Assembly (NCBI GenBank): GCA_964538505.1
Contig: CAZIDY010000011.1
Location: 1 to 64,000, forward strand
Length of the DNA stretch: 64,000 nt
Origin: Zeimonas sp964538505
GTDB taxonomy: Bacteria; Pseudomonadota; Gammaproteobacteria; Burkholderiales; Burkholderiaceae_E
Direction of reading: 5' to 3'
Of this stretch, positions 14,071 through 23,204 are shown in pieces; position 1 is the first letter of the stretch, and each line of letters starts with the position of its first letter. The position numbers and the translations under genes were made by a program. The notes beneath the pieces were generated by a model, which was not told the DNA's origin, ran no database searches, and worked only from the letters and a program-made list of their open reading frames with translations.

Positions 14071-16851
14071 TCAGCGTTCCTGCTTGCGAAGCAGCAGCAG
14101 GCCGAGTCCGAGCAGCACCGGGATGGCGAGCAGCAGCGGCACGAAGGACGCGCGCAGGTCGTCGAAATGCAGCGCCTTCGAGAAGGTGCCGCGCGCGATG
14201 GTGAGGAAGTGTGTGGTCGGATAGATGCTGCCGATGAACGCGGCTGCGCCTTCCAGCGACGACACCGGGTCGAGCATCCCCGAGAAACTCACCGCCGGCA
14301 GGATGGTCAGCACGGCCGTGCCGAACAGCGCGGCGATCTGGCTGCGCATCATCGTGGAGATCACGAGTCCCATCCCCGTTGCGCTGATCACATACAGCAG
14401 CGCGGCGGCGCTCAGCGTGAGAAAACTGCCGGTCAACGGAACGCGGAACAGGAAGAGCGCCATCGCGGTGAGCAGCAGGTAGTTGAGCATCGCCAGCAGC
14501 ACATAGGGCAGTTGCTTGCCGAGCAGGAACTCGAGCCGCGTCACCGGCGTGACATAGAAGTTCAGAATCGAGCCGAGCTCCTTCTCGCGCACGACTGCCA
14601 GCGCGGTCAGCATCGCGGGAATGAGCATCAGCAGGATCGGGATGACGCCCGGCACCATCGACACCAGGCTCTTCACGTCGGGGTTGTAGCGAAAGCGCGT
14701 CTCGATGGTGGCGGCGGGAATCGTCGCCTGCTCGCCGAGCAGCTCCCGTGCACGCGTGCTCAACCAGTGCGCGTGCACGCCCTGCACGTAACCGCGCACG
14801 GTTTCCGCACGCATCGGCATCGAGCCGTCGATCCAGGCACCGACGGAGACCGGCGTGCCGCGTGCGATATCGCGCGCGAAGCCGGGCGGAATCTCGATCG
14901 CCAGGCTGATCTCGCCGGCGCGCATGCGTGCGTCGAGCTCGGCGTAGTCGCGTATCGGCGGCCGTTCGACGAAATAGCGCGAACCCGAGATATCCAGCAG
15001 ATAGTCGCGGCTGAGCGTCGTCTGGTCGCGATCGAGCGCAGCGAAGGACATGTTCTCCACGTCCATGCTGATGCCGTAGCCCATCACCAACATCAGGATC
15101 GCGCTGCCGAGAATGGCGAGCGTCAGCCGGATGGGATCGCGCCGCAGTTCCAGCCCTTCGCGGCGCGCGTAGCTGAACAGGCGGCGTGCATCGAAGCTGC
15201 GTGCGGCGGGGGGCGGGGCATTTACCGGGGCAGGCTTTGGTTGCGCCTCGATCGCGGCGACCAACCCGGCCGGCGGTACCGGCATCGCAGCTGTCGTCGA
15301 CTGCTCCGCCTCCTCCAGATAGAGGATGAACGCATCCTCCAGCGTCGCCACGCCGCGCTGCTCGATCAGCGCAGCCGGCGCGCCGCTCACCAGCACGCGT
15401 CCCGCATGCATGAACGAGATGCGATCGCAGCGCTCGGCTTCGTTCATGAAGTGCGTCGAGAGGAAGATCGTCACCCGGTCGCGCCGTGACAGCTCGATCA
15501 GCATCTGCCAGAAGCCGTCGCGCGCCACCGGATCGACACCGGAAGTCGGCTCGTCGAGGATCAGCATCTCCGGGCCGTGCACCATCGCTACTGCGAGCGA
15601 CAGCCGCTGGCGTCGGCCGAGCGGCAGCGACATCGGCAGTTCGTCGGCCACGTCCGCGAGCCGGAACCGCTCGATCATCTCCTGTACGCGCGCGCCGATG
15701 CGCGCCTCCTCCATGCGGAACAGGCGCGCATGCAGCACGAGGTTCTGTCGCACCGTCAGCTCGCCGTAGAGCGAGAACGACTGCGTCATGTAGCCGACGC
15801 GGCGGCGCGTATCGAGATCGCGCGGATCGACCTCGTGCCCGAACAGCCAGGCCTGGCCTTCGCTCGCCGGCAGCAGTCCGGTGAGCATCTTCATCGTCGT
15901 GGTCTTGCCGCAGCCGTTGGAGCCGAGGAAGCCGAAGATCTCACCGCGCGCGATGCGAAAGCTCACATGATCGACCGCGACGAAATCGCCGAAACGCATC
16001 GTCAGGTCGCGCGCTTCGATCGCGATCTCCTCGTCGTCGTCGGAGATGCGCGGCGCAATGCGCACCGGCCGGTAGCCATCGCGCTGCGCTTCGGGCAGCA
16101 GCGCGATGAACGCCCGCTCGAGCGACCTCGTGTCGGTGCGGGCGAGCAGTTCCTCCGGCGTGCCGGTGGCGAGCACGCGTCCGCCGTTCACCGCCGCCAG
16201 CCAGTCGAAGCCGGCCGCCTCTTCCATGTACGCGGTCGCGATGATCACGCTCATGCCCGGGCGATTCGCGCGGATGCGATCGATCAGCGCCCAGAACTGG
16301 CGGCGCGAAAGCGGATCGACGCCGGTGGTCGGCTCGTCGAGGATCAAAAGATCGGGGTCGTGGATCAGCGCGCAGCACAGGCTGAGCTTCTGCTTCATGC
16401 CGCCCGACAGCTTGCCGGCGGGCCGATCGGGAAAAGGCGCAAGCCCGGTGGCCTGCAGCAGTGCGGCAATGCGCTGCTCGCGCTCACGTCGGCCGTGTCC
16501 GAACAGCCGGCCGAAGAAATCGACGTTCTCGTACACCGACAGCGTCGGATACAGATTCCGGCCCAGCCCCTGCGGCATGAACGCGATGCGCGGCAGCACT
16601 GCGTTGCGGAAACGCGCACTGCCCATGTCGCCGCCGAGCACTTCGATGTTTCCCTGCTGCAGCGCGCGCGCGCCGGCGACGAGCGACAGCAGGCTGGACT
16701 TGCCGACGCCGTCGGGGCCGATCACGCCGGCCATGCAGCCCGCCGGAATGTCGAGATCGACGCCCTCGAGCGCGGACTTGTCACCGTAGTGCAGGTCGAC
16801 GCCGCGCAGGCGCGCGACGAACGACGTGCTGCCTGGGGCCTGCGCAATCAC
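14071..16851 (-). CDS. rbbA: RbbA-like fused ABC transporter (ATPase-ATPase-permease)
   Basis: This is a 926-residue protein with two nucleotide-binding domains followed by an ABC-2 permease domain, the RbbA/YhiH layout (E. coli RbbA is about 910 residues). NBD1 has GPDGVGKSS and signature LSGGMKQKL; NBD2 has GSNGCGKTT and the degenerate signature LPLGRRQRLSLAVA, also seen in RbbA. From about residue 560 there is a membrane anchor, a periplasmic loop and five membrane segments with REKELGSILNFYVTP. The start is GTG at 16849-16851, overlapping the upstream hlyD stop as GTGA. The published ribosome-linked role of E. coli RbbA may or may not hold here; gene context favours export. Confidence 0.92.
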   Translation of the reverse strand: MIAQAPGSTSFVARLRGVDLHYGDKSALEGVDLDIPAGCMAGVIGPDGVGKSSLLSLVAGARALQQGNIEVLGGDMGSARFRNAVLPRIAFMPQGLGRNLYPTLSVYENVDFFGRLFGHGRREREQRIAALLQATGLAPFPDRPAGKLSGGMKQKLSLCCALIHDPDLLILDEPTTGVDPLSRRQFWALIDRIRANRPGMSVIIATAYMEEAAGFDWLAAVNGGRVLATGTPEELLARTDTRSLERAFIALLPEAQRDGYRPVRIAPRISDDDEEIAIEARDLTMRFGDFVAVDHVSFRIARGEIFGFLGSNGCGKTTTMKMLTGLLPASEGQAWLFGHEVDPRDLDTRRRVGYMTQSFSLYGELTVRQNLVLHARLFRMEEARIGARVQEMIERFRLADVADELPMSLPLGRRQRLSLAVAMVHGPEMLILDEPTSGVDPVARDGFWQMLIELSRRDRVTIFLSTHFMNEAERCDRISFMHAGRVLVSGAPAALIEQRGVATLEDAFILYLEEAEQSTTAAMPVPPAGLVAAIEAQPKPAPVNAPPPAARSFDARRLFSYARREGLELRRDPIRLTLAILGSAILMLVMGYGISMDVENMSFAALDRDQTTLSRDYLLDISGSRYFVERPPIRDYAELDARMRAGEISLAIEIPPGFARDIARGTPVSVGAWIDGSMPMRAETVRGYVQGVHAHWLSTRARELLGEQATIPAATIETRFRYNPDVKSLVSMVPGVIPILLMLIPAMLTALAVVREKELGSILNFYVTPVTRLEFLLGKQLPYVLLAMLNYLLLTAMALFLFRVPLTGSFLTLSAAALLYVISATGMGLVISTMMRSQIAALFGTAVLTILPAVSFSGMLDPVSSLEGAAAFIGSIYPTTHFLTIARGTFSKALHFDDLRASFVPLLLAIPVLLGLGLLLLRKQER

Positions 16852-17921
16852 TGCGGCAGGTTTACCTCGAGTTGCGGCGGCCACGGCAGGTCCTGGTCGA
16901 GGCGCACATGCGCCATGCCGGGCAGCCCGGTCTTCACCTGGTGGATGTGTTTGCGCAGCAGCTCCTCGGGAATCTGCGCGCGCACGCGGAACATCAGTTT
17001 CTCGCGCTCGCTTTGCGTCTCGACGGTCTTCGGCGTGAACTGCGCCTGGTCGGCGACGAAGGAGACGTGCGCGGGAATGACGTATTGCGAAACTGCGTCG
17101 AGCACGATCCGCACCTCCGAGCCGATCGACACCCGACCGACCTGCGTCGTGGGCAGGAAGAAGGTCATGTAGACGTCGCTGAGGTCGAGCAGGTTCAGCA
17201 CCCGCCCGCCGGCGGCCACCACCTCGCCGACCTGCGCAACCCGGTATTGCACGCGCCCGTCGCGCGGCGCTTTCAGTTCCGCATCGGCGATGTCGGCCTG
17301 GAGTCGCTCGACATTCGCCTGCGCCGCATGCACCGTGGACTGCGCGCCGGCGATCTGCGAACGTGCATTCTCGATGCCGGCCTCTGCGGCCGTTACCTGT
17401 GCGCGTGCCGCGCGAAGCGCCGCCTCGGCGCTTTTCGTCATCGCGACACGGTCTTCCACGGCCTGGGCGGAAATGAACTCCTTTGCGGCGAGCGCCTTCG
17501 CTCGCGCGGCTTCGCGCTCCGACTGATTGAGGTCCACCTGCCGCTGCGACACTACGGCCTGCGCGGTCGCCGTCTCGCTCTGGCGCTGTGCAAGTTGGCT
17601 TTGCGCGGTGGCGACAGCGCTCTTCGCCCGCTGCAGCTCGGCGTCGGCGGCACGCAACTGCGCCTGCAGCGCCTCGGTATCGATACGCGCCACTACCTGG
17701 CCGACGGAGACGAAATCGCCCTCGCGCACGAGGATCTCGCTGACGCGGCCGGGCGTCCGGGCGGCGATGTCGATCTCGACCGCTTCGATGCGCCCATTGC
17801 CGCTGGCGATGTTGCTGTCGCTGGTGGTTGCGCCGTATTGCTGCCAGCCGGTCCACGCTGCACCGACGATCAGCGCAAGCGCAATCAGCCACAGCAGCCG
17901 CTTCCTGTTCTGCCGCGTCAT
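16848..17921 (-). CDS. HlyD-family periplasmic adaptor (YhiI-like)
   Basis: This is a 357-residue membrane fusion protein. One N-terminal membrane anchor (about residues 8-25) is followed by the lipoyl half-motif RTPGRVSEILVREGDFV, a long alpha-helical hairpin rich in Ala, Gln and Arg (about 75-215), the second lipoyl half and beta-barrel domain. It would link the inner-membrane ABC exporter to an outer-membrane channel; no TolC-like gene is in the window. It is first in the three-gene operon, coupled to the ATPase-permease by a 4-nt overlap. Confidence 0.94.
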   Translation of the reverse strand: MTRQNRKRLLWLIALALIVGAAWTGWQQYGATTSDSNIASGNGRIEAVEIDIAARTPGRVSEILVREGDFVSVGQVVARIDTEALQAQLRAADAELQRAKSAVATAQSQLAQRQSETATAQAVVSQRQVDLNQSEREAARAKALAAKEFISAQAVEDRVAMTKSAEAALRAARAQVTAAEAGIENARSQIAGAQSTVHAAQANVERLQADIADAELKAPRDGRVQYRVAQVGEVVAAGGRVLNLLDLSDVYMTFFLPTTQVGRVSIGSEVRIVLDAVSQYVIPAHVSFVADQAQFTPKTVETQSEREKLMFRVRAQIPEELLRKHIHQVKTGLPGMAHVRLDQDLPWPPQLEVNLPQ

Positions 17922-17978
17922 TGTCTTTTCCGGAGCCCGATACGACTGCTCGCGCGCGCGGCAGCCTCAGCGGGTTTC

Positions 17979-18005
17979 GGGGCTGCCGTGCAACACGGCA
18001 GCCCC
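17979..18005 (-). terminator. Hairpin downstream of catalase gene
   Basis: A perfect 12-bp GC-rich stem (GGGGCTGCCGTG and its complement) closes a CAA loop, 5 nt beyond the catalase stop on the minus strand and before the hlyD start. There is no T run, so it may work with Rho or protect the 3' end rather than be a classic intrinsic terminator. Confidence 0.5.
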
Positions 18006-18010
18006 GCCCA

Positions 18011-19504
18011 TTACTTCTCGCCCATGCCAGCCTGCGGCTCCTTCGCCCGGCCGCTGCGCACCTTCTCCTCGATGCGCCCACCGACCTCGGGGTCGACGCT
18101 CTTCCAGTACTCGAACGCACGTTCGAGCACCGGCGAGCGCACGCCGCCGAGCAGGCTACCGGCCACCTGTTCGACGAGCGCATCGCGCTGCGCGTCGTCG
18201 AAGACCTTGCGAACGAGAATGCCCGGCTGCTCGAAGTCGTCGTCGTCGGAGCGAAGCGTGTAGGCGCTGCGCACCATCTCGCCGTCGGCCTCCCAGCCAT
18301 CGTCGACCGGGCCCGACTCGTCGGCCCAGCCGCGCCCGCCGCTGTTCGGTGCATAGACCGGCGCGTTGCCGCTGTGCTCGTAGGCCATCTGCCCGTCGAA
18401 CAGGTAGGTGTTGACGGCGTTCTTCGGCCGGTTCACCGGCAGCTGGTGGAAGTTGGTGCCAATGCGGTTGCGCTGCGCGTCGTTGTAGGCGAAGGCGCGC
18501 CCGAGCAGCATCTTGTCGGGCGACAGCCCGATGCCCGGCACGACGTTGCCCGGCGAGAACGCGGCCTGCTCGATCTGCGCGAAGAAGTTCTCCGGGTTGC
18601 GGTTCAGCGTCATCGTGCCGACCTCGTGCAGCGGATAGTCGGCGTGCGGCCAGGTCTTCGTGAGGTCGAAGGGATTGAGCCGGTAGTGCTGCGCCTCGAC
18701 GTAGGGCATCACCTGCACCGACAGCTTCCAGCTCGGGTGTTCGCCGCGTGCGATCGCCTCGAACAGGTCACGACGATGGAAGTCGGCGTCCTTGCCCGAC
18801 ATCGCCATCGCCTCGGCGTTGGAGAAGAACTCCATGCCCTGGTTCGTATGGAAGTGGTACTTGACCCAGAATTTCTCCCCAGCGGCATTCACCCACAGGT
18901 ACGTGTGCGAGCCGTAGCCGTTCATGTGCCGCCAGGTGCGCGGCAGCCCGCGCGGGCCCATCAGGTAGGTGACCTGGTGCGCGGTCTCGGGGTTGCTCGT
19001 CCAGAAGTCCCACTGCATGTGGTTGTCGCGCAGCCCCGAGTCGGGCAGGCGCTTCTGGCTGCGGATGAAGTGCGGAAACTTCATCGGGTCGCGCACGAAG
19101 AAGATCGGCGTGTTGTTCCCGACGAGGTCGTAGTTGCCTTCGTCGGTGTAGAACTTCAGCGAGAAGCCGCGCACGTCGCGCCAGGTGTCGGGGCTGCCCA
19201 TCTCGCCGGCGACGGTGGAGAAGCGCGCAAGCATCTCCGTCTTCGCGCCCTTCTGGAAGAGCGCGGCCTTCGTCCAGCGGGAAACGTCGGCGGTGGTCTC
19301 GAGGACGCCGAAGGCGCCGCTGCCCTTGGCGTGCGGCTGGCGCTCGGGCACCTTTTCGCGGTTGAAGTGCGCCATCTGCTCGAGGAAGTGCACATCGTGC
19401 AGCAGGATCGGGCCGTTCGGGCCGATCGTCAGCGAGTTGCGGTCGCTCTGCGCCGGGGCGCCGCTGCCGGTAGTGGAGCCGGCGTTCCTGGTGGGTTCGG
19501 TCAT
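18011..19504 (-). CDS. Monofunctional haem catalase (small-subunit type)
   Basis: This 497-residue catalase converts hydrogen peroxide to water and oxygen. The distal histidine is in ERQPHAKGSGAF (H58), the distal asparagine in VGNNTPIFFVRD (N131) and the proximal haem-ligating tyrosine in GRAFAYNDAQ (Y340). The usual ERVVHA segment is ERQPHA here, a local variation that keeps the histidine. The ATG at 19502-19504 follows a good AGGAG. Two tandem 15-bp repeats lie 16 nt upstream. The size fits the NADPH-binding small-subunit clade. Confidence 0.95.
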   Translation of the reverse strand: MTEPTRNAGSTTGSGAPAQSDRNSLTIGPNGPILLHDVHFLEQMAHFNREKVPERQPHAKGSGAFGVLETTADVSRWTKAALFQKGAKTEMLARFSTVAGEMGSPDTWRDVRGFSLKFYTDEGNYDLVGNNTPIFFVRDPMKFPHFIRSQKRLPDSGLRDNHMQWDFWTSNPETAHQVTYLMGPRGLPRTWRHMNGYGSHTYLWVNAAGEKFWVKYHFHTNQGMEFFSNAEAMAMSGKDADFHRRDLFEAIARGEHPSWKLSVQVMPYVEAQHYRLNPFDLTKTWPHADYPLHEVGTMTLNRNPENFFAQIEQAAFSPGNVVPGIGLSPDKMLLGRAFAYNDAQRNRIGTNFHQLPVNRPKNAVNTYLFDGQMAYEHSGNAPVYAPNSGGRGWADESGPVDDGWEADGEMVRSAYTLRSDDDDFEQPGILVRKVFDDAQRDALVEQVAGSLLGGVRSPVLERAFEYWKSVDPEVGGRIEEKVRSGRAKEPQAGMGEK

Positions 19505-19519
19505 CCGGATGCTCCTGGG

Positions 19520-19549
19520 GTCACAGGGTCGATTGTCACAGGGTCGGTT
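19520..19549 (-). repeat. Tandem 15-bp direct repeat upstream of catalase
   Basis: GTCACAGGGTCGATT at 19520-19534 is followed directly by GTCACAGGGTCGGTT at 19535-19549 (14 of 15 identical). The pair ends 16 nt from the catalase start codon, where the leader or a promoter-proximal operator would lie. It may be a regulator site or a simple duplication. Confidence 0.6.
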
Positions 19550-19673
19550 GGCGGAGGTGCCGTTCGGCCGCAGCATAGCGTGGAGCGCATGCCGCCGCGG
19601 CGCAGACCGGACGCAGATCGGGGGGCATTGCCGTCCCCTGAACCGGCATTCGGGCTGCTACATTTTCAGTTCG

Positions 19674-21383
19674 ATGGATGCCGTCAATCAACTGCTGCTG
19701 GTGGGTGCGCTGGTGATGTTCGGCGGCATCCTCCTCGGCGCATTTTCGTCGCGCTTCGGCATCCCGTTCCTGCTCGTGTTCCTGCTGGTGGGGATGATCG
19801 CCGGCGGGGATGGCCCGGGCGGCATCGACTTCGACGACCACCGGCTCGCGTTCTTCGTCGGCAACCTCGCGCTGGCGATCATCCTGCTCGACGGCGGGCT
19901 GCGCACGAAGCTCGCCACTTTTCGCGTGGCGCTGCGGCCGTCGCTCGTGCTCGCTTCACTCGGCGTCGTGCTCACGGCGCTGCCCACGGGCCTGTTCATG
20001 GCGTGGACCTTCGACGTCGACTGGCGCGTCGGGTTGCTGCTCGGCTCGATCGTCGGCTCGACCGATGCGGCCGCGGTGTTCTCGTTGCTGCGCGCGAGCG
20101 GAACGCGGCTGAATGAGCGCGTGGCCAACACGCTCGAGATCGAATCGGGCATCAACGATCCGACGGCGATCTTCCTGACGATGACGATGATCGAGGTGCT
20201 GATGGCGTCCGCCGATCTGCAGGGGATGGAGCTGGCGCGCCAGCTCGTCGGGCAGTTCGGGCTCGGCGGCATCTTCGGAATCGCGTTCGGATTCACGATG
20301 GCCTGGGTGATGCGTCATGCGCAGGTGGGCGAGGGGTTGAGCGCGCTGCTGCTGTGCTCCGGTGGAATCGTCGCCTTCGCGGTCACCAGTATGCTCGGCG
20401 GCAGCGGCTTCGTGGCCGTGTATCTCGTCGGTCTCGTCGTCGGCAACCGGCTGCGGCGCACCGCGGAGAACCTGCTGCGTGCGATGGACGGCATGGCCTG
20501 GTTGTCGCAGTCGAGCATGTTCCTGTTGCTCGGCCTGCTGGTGACGCCGTCCGAGCTGCCGGCCGTTGCCGGGCAGGCGCTCGCCGTCTCCGCGTTCCTG
20601 ATGCTCGTCGCGCGCCCGCTCGCCGTGTGGCTGTGCGTGCTGCCCTTCGGTTTCGCGCCGCGCGAGGTTGCGTTCATGGGCTGGATCGGCCTGCGTGGCG
20701 CGGTGCCGATCGTGCTCGCGGTGTTTCCGCTGCTGGCCGGCGTGCCGGATGCCTGGCTGCTGTTCAACGTCGCTTTCGTCGTCGTCGTGACCTCGCTGCT
20801 GCTGCAGGGGGCGTCGGTGCCGCTGGCGGCGCGGCTCTTCGGCGTGGCGCTGCCGCCGCGCGACGAGCCGCGCGTACGCCCTACGCTGTCGGACGACTCG
20901 CTGGCGGTCGTCGAGTTTCGCATCGGCGAGCGCTCGCCGATGCTCGGCATCGACCTGCGCACGCTGATCCTGCCCGACGGCGCGTGCATCGTCGGCGTGC
21001 TGCGCGCGAACGCCGTGCTGCACGACGACATGACCGGCGCACTGCTGTGCAACGACGTCGTGATGCTGGTCGCGCCCGACATCGAGGTCGATCATCTGTC
21101 CGACCTCTTCACCAGCATCGATGCCGCCGCGCGCCGGCGCTTCTACGGCGATTTCGTGCTCGACGGAGCGGCCGCCTTCGCCGACGTCTGCGCGGCCTAC
21201 GGATGCGAGATGCCGGCCGAGTTCGACGGCCTTTCGCTCGACGAGGCCATGCGCCGGAAGGTGCGCAACATCGTCGAAGGCGATGCCGTGCAGATCGCCG
21301 GGTTGCTGCTCATTGCGCGTGAGATCGTCGCGGGACGCGTCGTGAAGGTGGGGTTGAAGCTGGAGCGCGCCGCTGCGCGCTAG
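19674..21383 (+). CDS. Potassium/proton antiporter (CvrA/NhaP2-like)
   Basis: This is a 569-residue CPA1-family antiporter. About twelve membrane segments span residues 5-400. The transport-site region ESGINDPTAIFLT with its conserved NDP is plain, and SIVGSTDAAAVFSLL precedes it. The cytoplasmic C-terminus (about 405-569) contains a TrkA-C-like stretch and a CorC/HlyC-like end, the layout of CvrA/NhaP2, which exchange K+ for H+. The ATG at 19674 removes an upstream open extension with no similarity. Transcription ends at the perfect inverted repeat at 21387. Confidence 0.93.
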   Translation: MDAVNQLLLVGALVMFGGILLGAFSSRFGIPFLLVFLLVGMIAGGDGPGGIDFDDHRLAFFVGNLALAIILLDGGLRTKLATFRVALRPSLVLASLGVVLTALPTGLFMAWTFDVDWRVGLLLGSIVGSTDAAAVFSLLRASGTRLNERVANTLEIESGINDPTAIFLTMTMIEVLMASADLQGMELARQLVGQFGLGGIFGIAFGFTMAWVMRHAQVGEGLSALLLCSGGIVAFAVTSMLGGSGFVAVYLVGLVVGNRLRRTAENLLRAMDGMAWLSQSSMFLLLGLLVTPSELPAVAGQALAVSAFLMLVARPLAVWLCVLPFGFAPREVAFMGWIGLRGAVPIVLAVFPLLAGVPDAWLLFNVAFVVVVTSLLLQGASVPLAARLFGVALPPRDEPRVRPTLSDDSLAVVEFRIGERSPMLGIDLRTLILPDGACIVGVLRANAVLHDDMTGALLCNDVVMLVAPDIEVDHLSDLFTSIDAAARRRFYGDFVLDGAAAFADVCAAYGCEMPAEFDGLSLDEAMRRKVRNIVEGDAVQIAGLLLIAREIVAGRVVKVGLKLERAAAR

Positions 21384-21386
21384 GGT

Positions 21387-21445
21387 AAAAAACGGGGTCA
21401 GACCACGGTTTCGCCTCGCGAAACCGTGGTCTGACCCCGTTTTTT
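21387..21445. terminator. Bidirectional terminator-like inverted repeat, copy 1
   Basis: Two perfect 28-nt arms (21387-21414 and 21418-21445) enclose a CTC loop. The outer ends are six A and six T, so both strands form a long hairpin followed by a U tract. The right arm holds the core AAACCGTGGTCTGACCCCG, found again at 37.4 kb and 55.6 kb. It sits between the convergent antiporter and acyl-CoA ligase genes, 3 nt after one stop and 13 nt from the other. Confidence 0.88.
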
Positions 21446-21458
21446 CGGCCGCTTTCGG

Positions 21459-23141
21459 TCAGCGCAGGTCGTCGTCGAAATACTCGCCGGTTGCGCGCAC
21501 GATCGGCACCGTGCGCGCCTCTTCGCGCTGACGCATCTCGACGCGCCGGATCTTGCCGGAGATCGTCTTCGGCAGATCGGCGAACTCGAGTCGACGGATC
21601 CGCTTGTACGGCGCCAGACGGTCGCGACAGAAGCGCAGGATGTCGGCGGCGGTGTCGGCATCGGCCGCATGACCGGCGGCGAGGACGACGAAGGCTTTCG
21701 GCACCGCGAGGCGCACCGGATCGGGCGACGGCACGACCGCGGCCTCGGCAACCGCCTCGTGCTCGATCAGCACGCTCTCGAGCTCGAAGGGGCTGATCCG
21801 GTAGTCGCTCGCCTTGAAGACGTCGTCTGCGCGTCCGACGTAGGTGATGTAGCCGTCGGCGTCGCGTTGTGCGACGTCGCCCGTGTGGTAGTGGCCGTTG
21901 CGCATCACCTCGGCAGTCCGTTCGTCGTCGTCGGCGTAGCCCGGCATCAGCCCCATCGGTTGTGCGGAGAGATCGAGCGCGATCTCGCCTTCGTCGGCCG
22001 GCGCATCGCCCGGGTCGAGCAAGGCGATGCGAAAACCCGGCAGCGGACGACCCATCGAGCCGGGCTTGAGCCGCTGCCCGGGCGGGTTGCCGACGACGCA
22101 GGTCGTCTCGGTCTGTCCGTAGCCGTCGCGGATCGTGAGCTTCCACGCCGTGCGCACCCGCTCGATCACTTCGGGGTTCAGCGGCTCGCCGGCCGACGCA
22201 AGCTCGCGCAGCTTGACCGGGTAGGCGGAGAGGTCTTCCTGGATCAGCATCCGCCAGACGGTGGGCGGCGCGCACAGCGTCGCAACCCCGGCGCTCACCA
22301 GCTTCCCGAGCGCGCGCTTCGCGTCGAAGCGCGCCATGTCGAAGACGAAGATGCAGGCGCCCGCGTTCCACGGCGCGAAGAAGCAGCTCCACGCGTGCTT
22401 GGCCCAGCCCGGCGACGAGATGTTCCAGTGCACGTCGCCCGGCTGCAGTCCGATCCAGTACATCGTCGACAGGTGGCCGACCGGGTAGCTCTGGTGCGTA
22501 TGGCGTACGAGCTTCGGCTTGCTGGTCGTGCCTGACGTGAAATAGAGCAGCAGCGGCTCGTCGGGTCGCGTGTCGGTTTTCGGCCGGTACTCGGCCGGCG
22601 CGGCATTCGCGTCGGCGTAGTCGGTCCAGCCGGGCGGCGGGCTGTCTACGCAGATTCGCGTGCGATCGCCGGCGATGCCGTCGAAGCGCTCGGTGTTCGA
22701 CGAGCGCGTGACGATGTGCGCGACCTGGCCGCGTTCGAGTCGGTCGGCAAGATCGTCGCGCGTGAGCAGGTTCGTCGCCGGAATCACCACGGCACCGATC
22801 TTGATGCAGGCGAGCATCGTCTCCCACAGCGGGACTTCGTTGCCAAGCATCAGCAGCACGCGATCGCCGCGGCGCACGCCGAGCGACTCGAGCCAGTTGG
22901 CGACGCGATTCGAGCGCTCGCTCAACTCGGCGAAGCTGCAGCGTCGCTCGCTTTCGTCGTCGGCGATGATCCACAGCGCGGTCGCGTCGTTGCCGCGAGC
23001 CAGATCGTCGAAGTGGTCGAGCGCCCAGTTGAATCGATCGAGTTGCGGCCAGCGAAACGACGCGACCGCGGCGTCGTAATCGCTGCGGTGCTCGATGAGC
23101 AGGTCTCGTGCGGCGCGGAAACGGGCCAGGTTTTCGTTCAT
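21459..23141 (-). CDS. AMP-binding acyl-CoA synthetase (medium-chain/acetyl-CoA-synthetase-like)
   Basis: This is a 560-residue adenylate-forming ligase activating a carboxylic acid to its CoA thioester. It has the P-loop-like LLYFTSGTTSKPKLV, the GYGQTETT motif, YHTGDVAQRDADGYITYVGR and the C-terminal catalytic lysine in PKTISGKIRR. The N-terminal form with a 'W...LD...' region resembles medium-chain acyl-CoA synthetases. The ATG at 23139-23141 follows a GGAGG site. It is divergent from the disulfide reductase and acyl-CoA dehydrogenase genes, with which it may share a catabolic role. The true acid substrate is not evident. Confidence 0.9.
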   Translation of the reverse strand: MNENLARFRAARDLLIEHRSDYDAAVASFRWPQLDRFNWALDHFDDLARGNDATALWIIADDESERRCSFAELSERSNRVANWLESLGVRRGDRVLLMLGNEVPLWETMLACIKIGAVVIPATNLLTRDDLADRLERGQVAHIVTRSSNTERFDGIAGDRTRICVDSPPPGWTDYADANAAPAEYRPKTDTRPDEPLLLYFTSGTTSKPKLVRHTHQSYPVGHLSTMYWIGLQPGDVHWNISSPGWAKHAWSCFFAPWNAGACIFVFDMARFDAKRALGKLVSAGVATLCAPPTVWRMLIQEDLSAYPVKLRELASAGEPLNPEVIERVRTAWKLTIRDGYGQTETTCVVGNPPGQRLKPGSMGRPLPGFRIALLDPGDAPADEGEIALDLSAQPMGLMPGYADDDERTAEVMRNGHYHTGDVAQRDADGYITYVGRADDVFKASDYRISPFELESVLIEHEAVAEAAVVPSPDPVRLAVPKAFVVLAAGHAADADTAADILRFCRDRLAPYKRIRRLEFADLPKTISGKIRRVEMRQREEARTVPIVRATGEYFDDDLR

Positions 23142-23204
23142 GCATTCCTCCGGGGGAAACCGACACAGGCGAAAGTGCGGATGCCACAAGGTAAGATCGT
23201 TTCG

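Noticed and set aside
13093..15489. 798-codon open frame antisense to the exporter genes
   Set aside because: Gln/His/Arg/Ala-rich reading of the complement of conserved permease and ATPase genes; no start signal or family.
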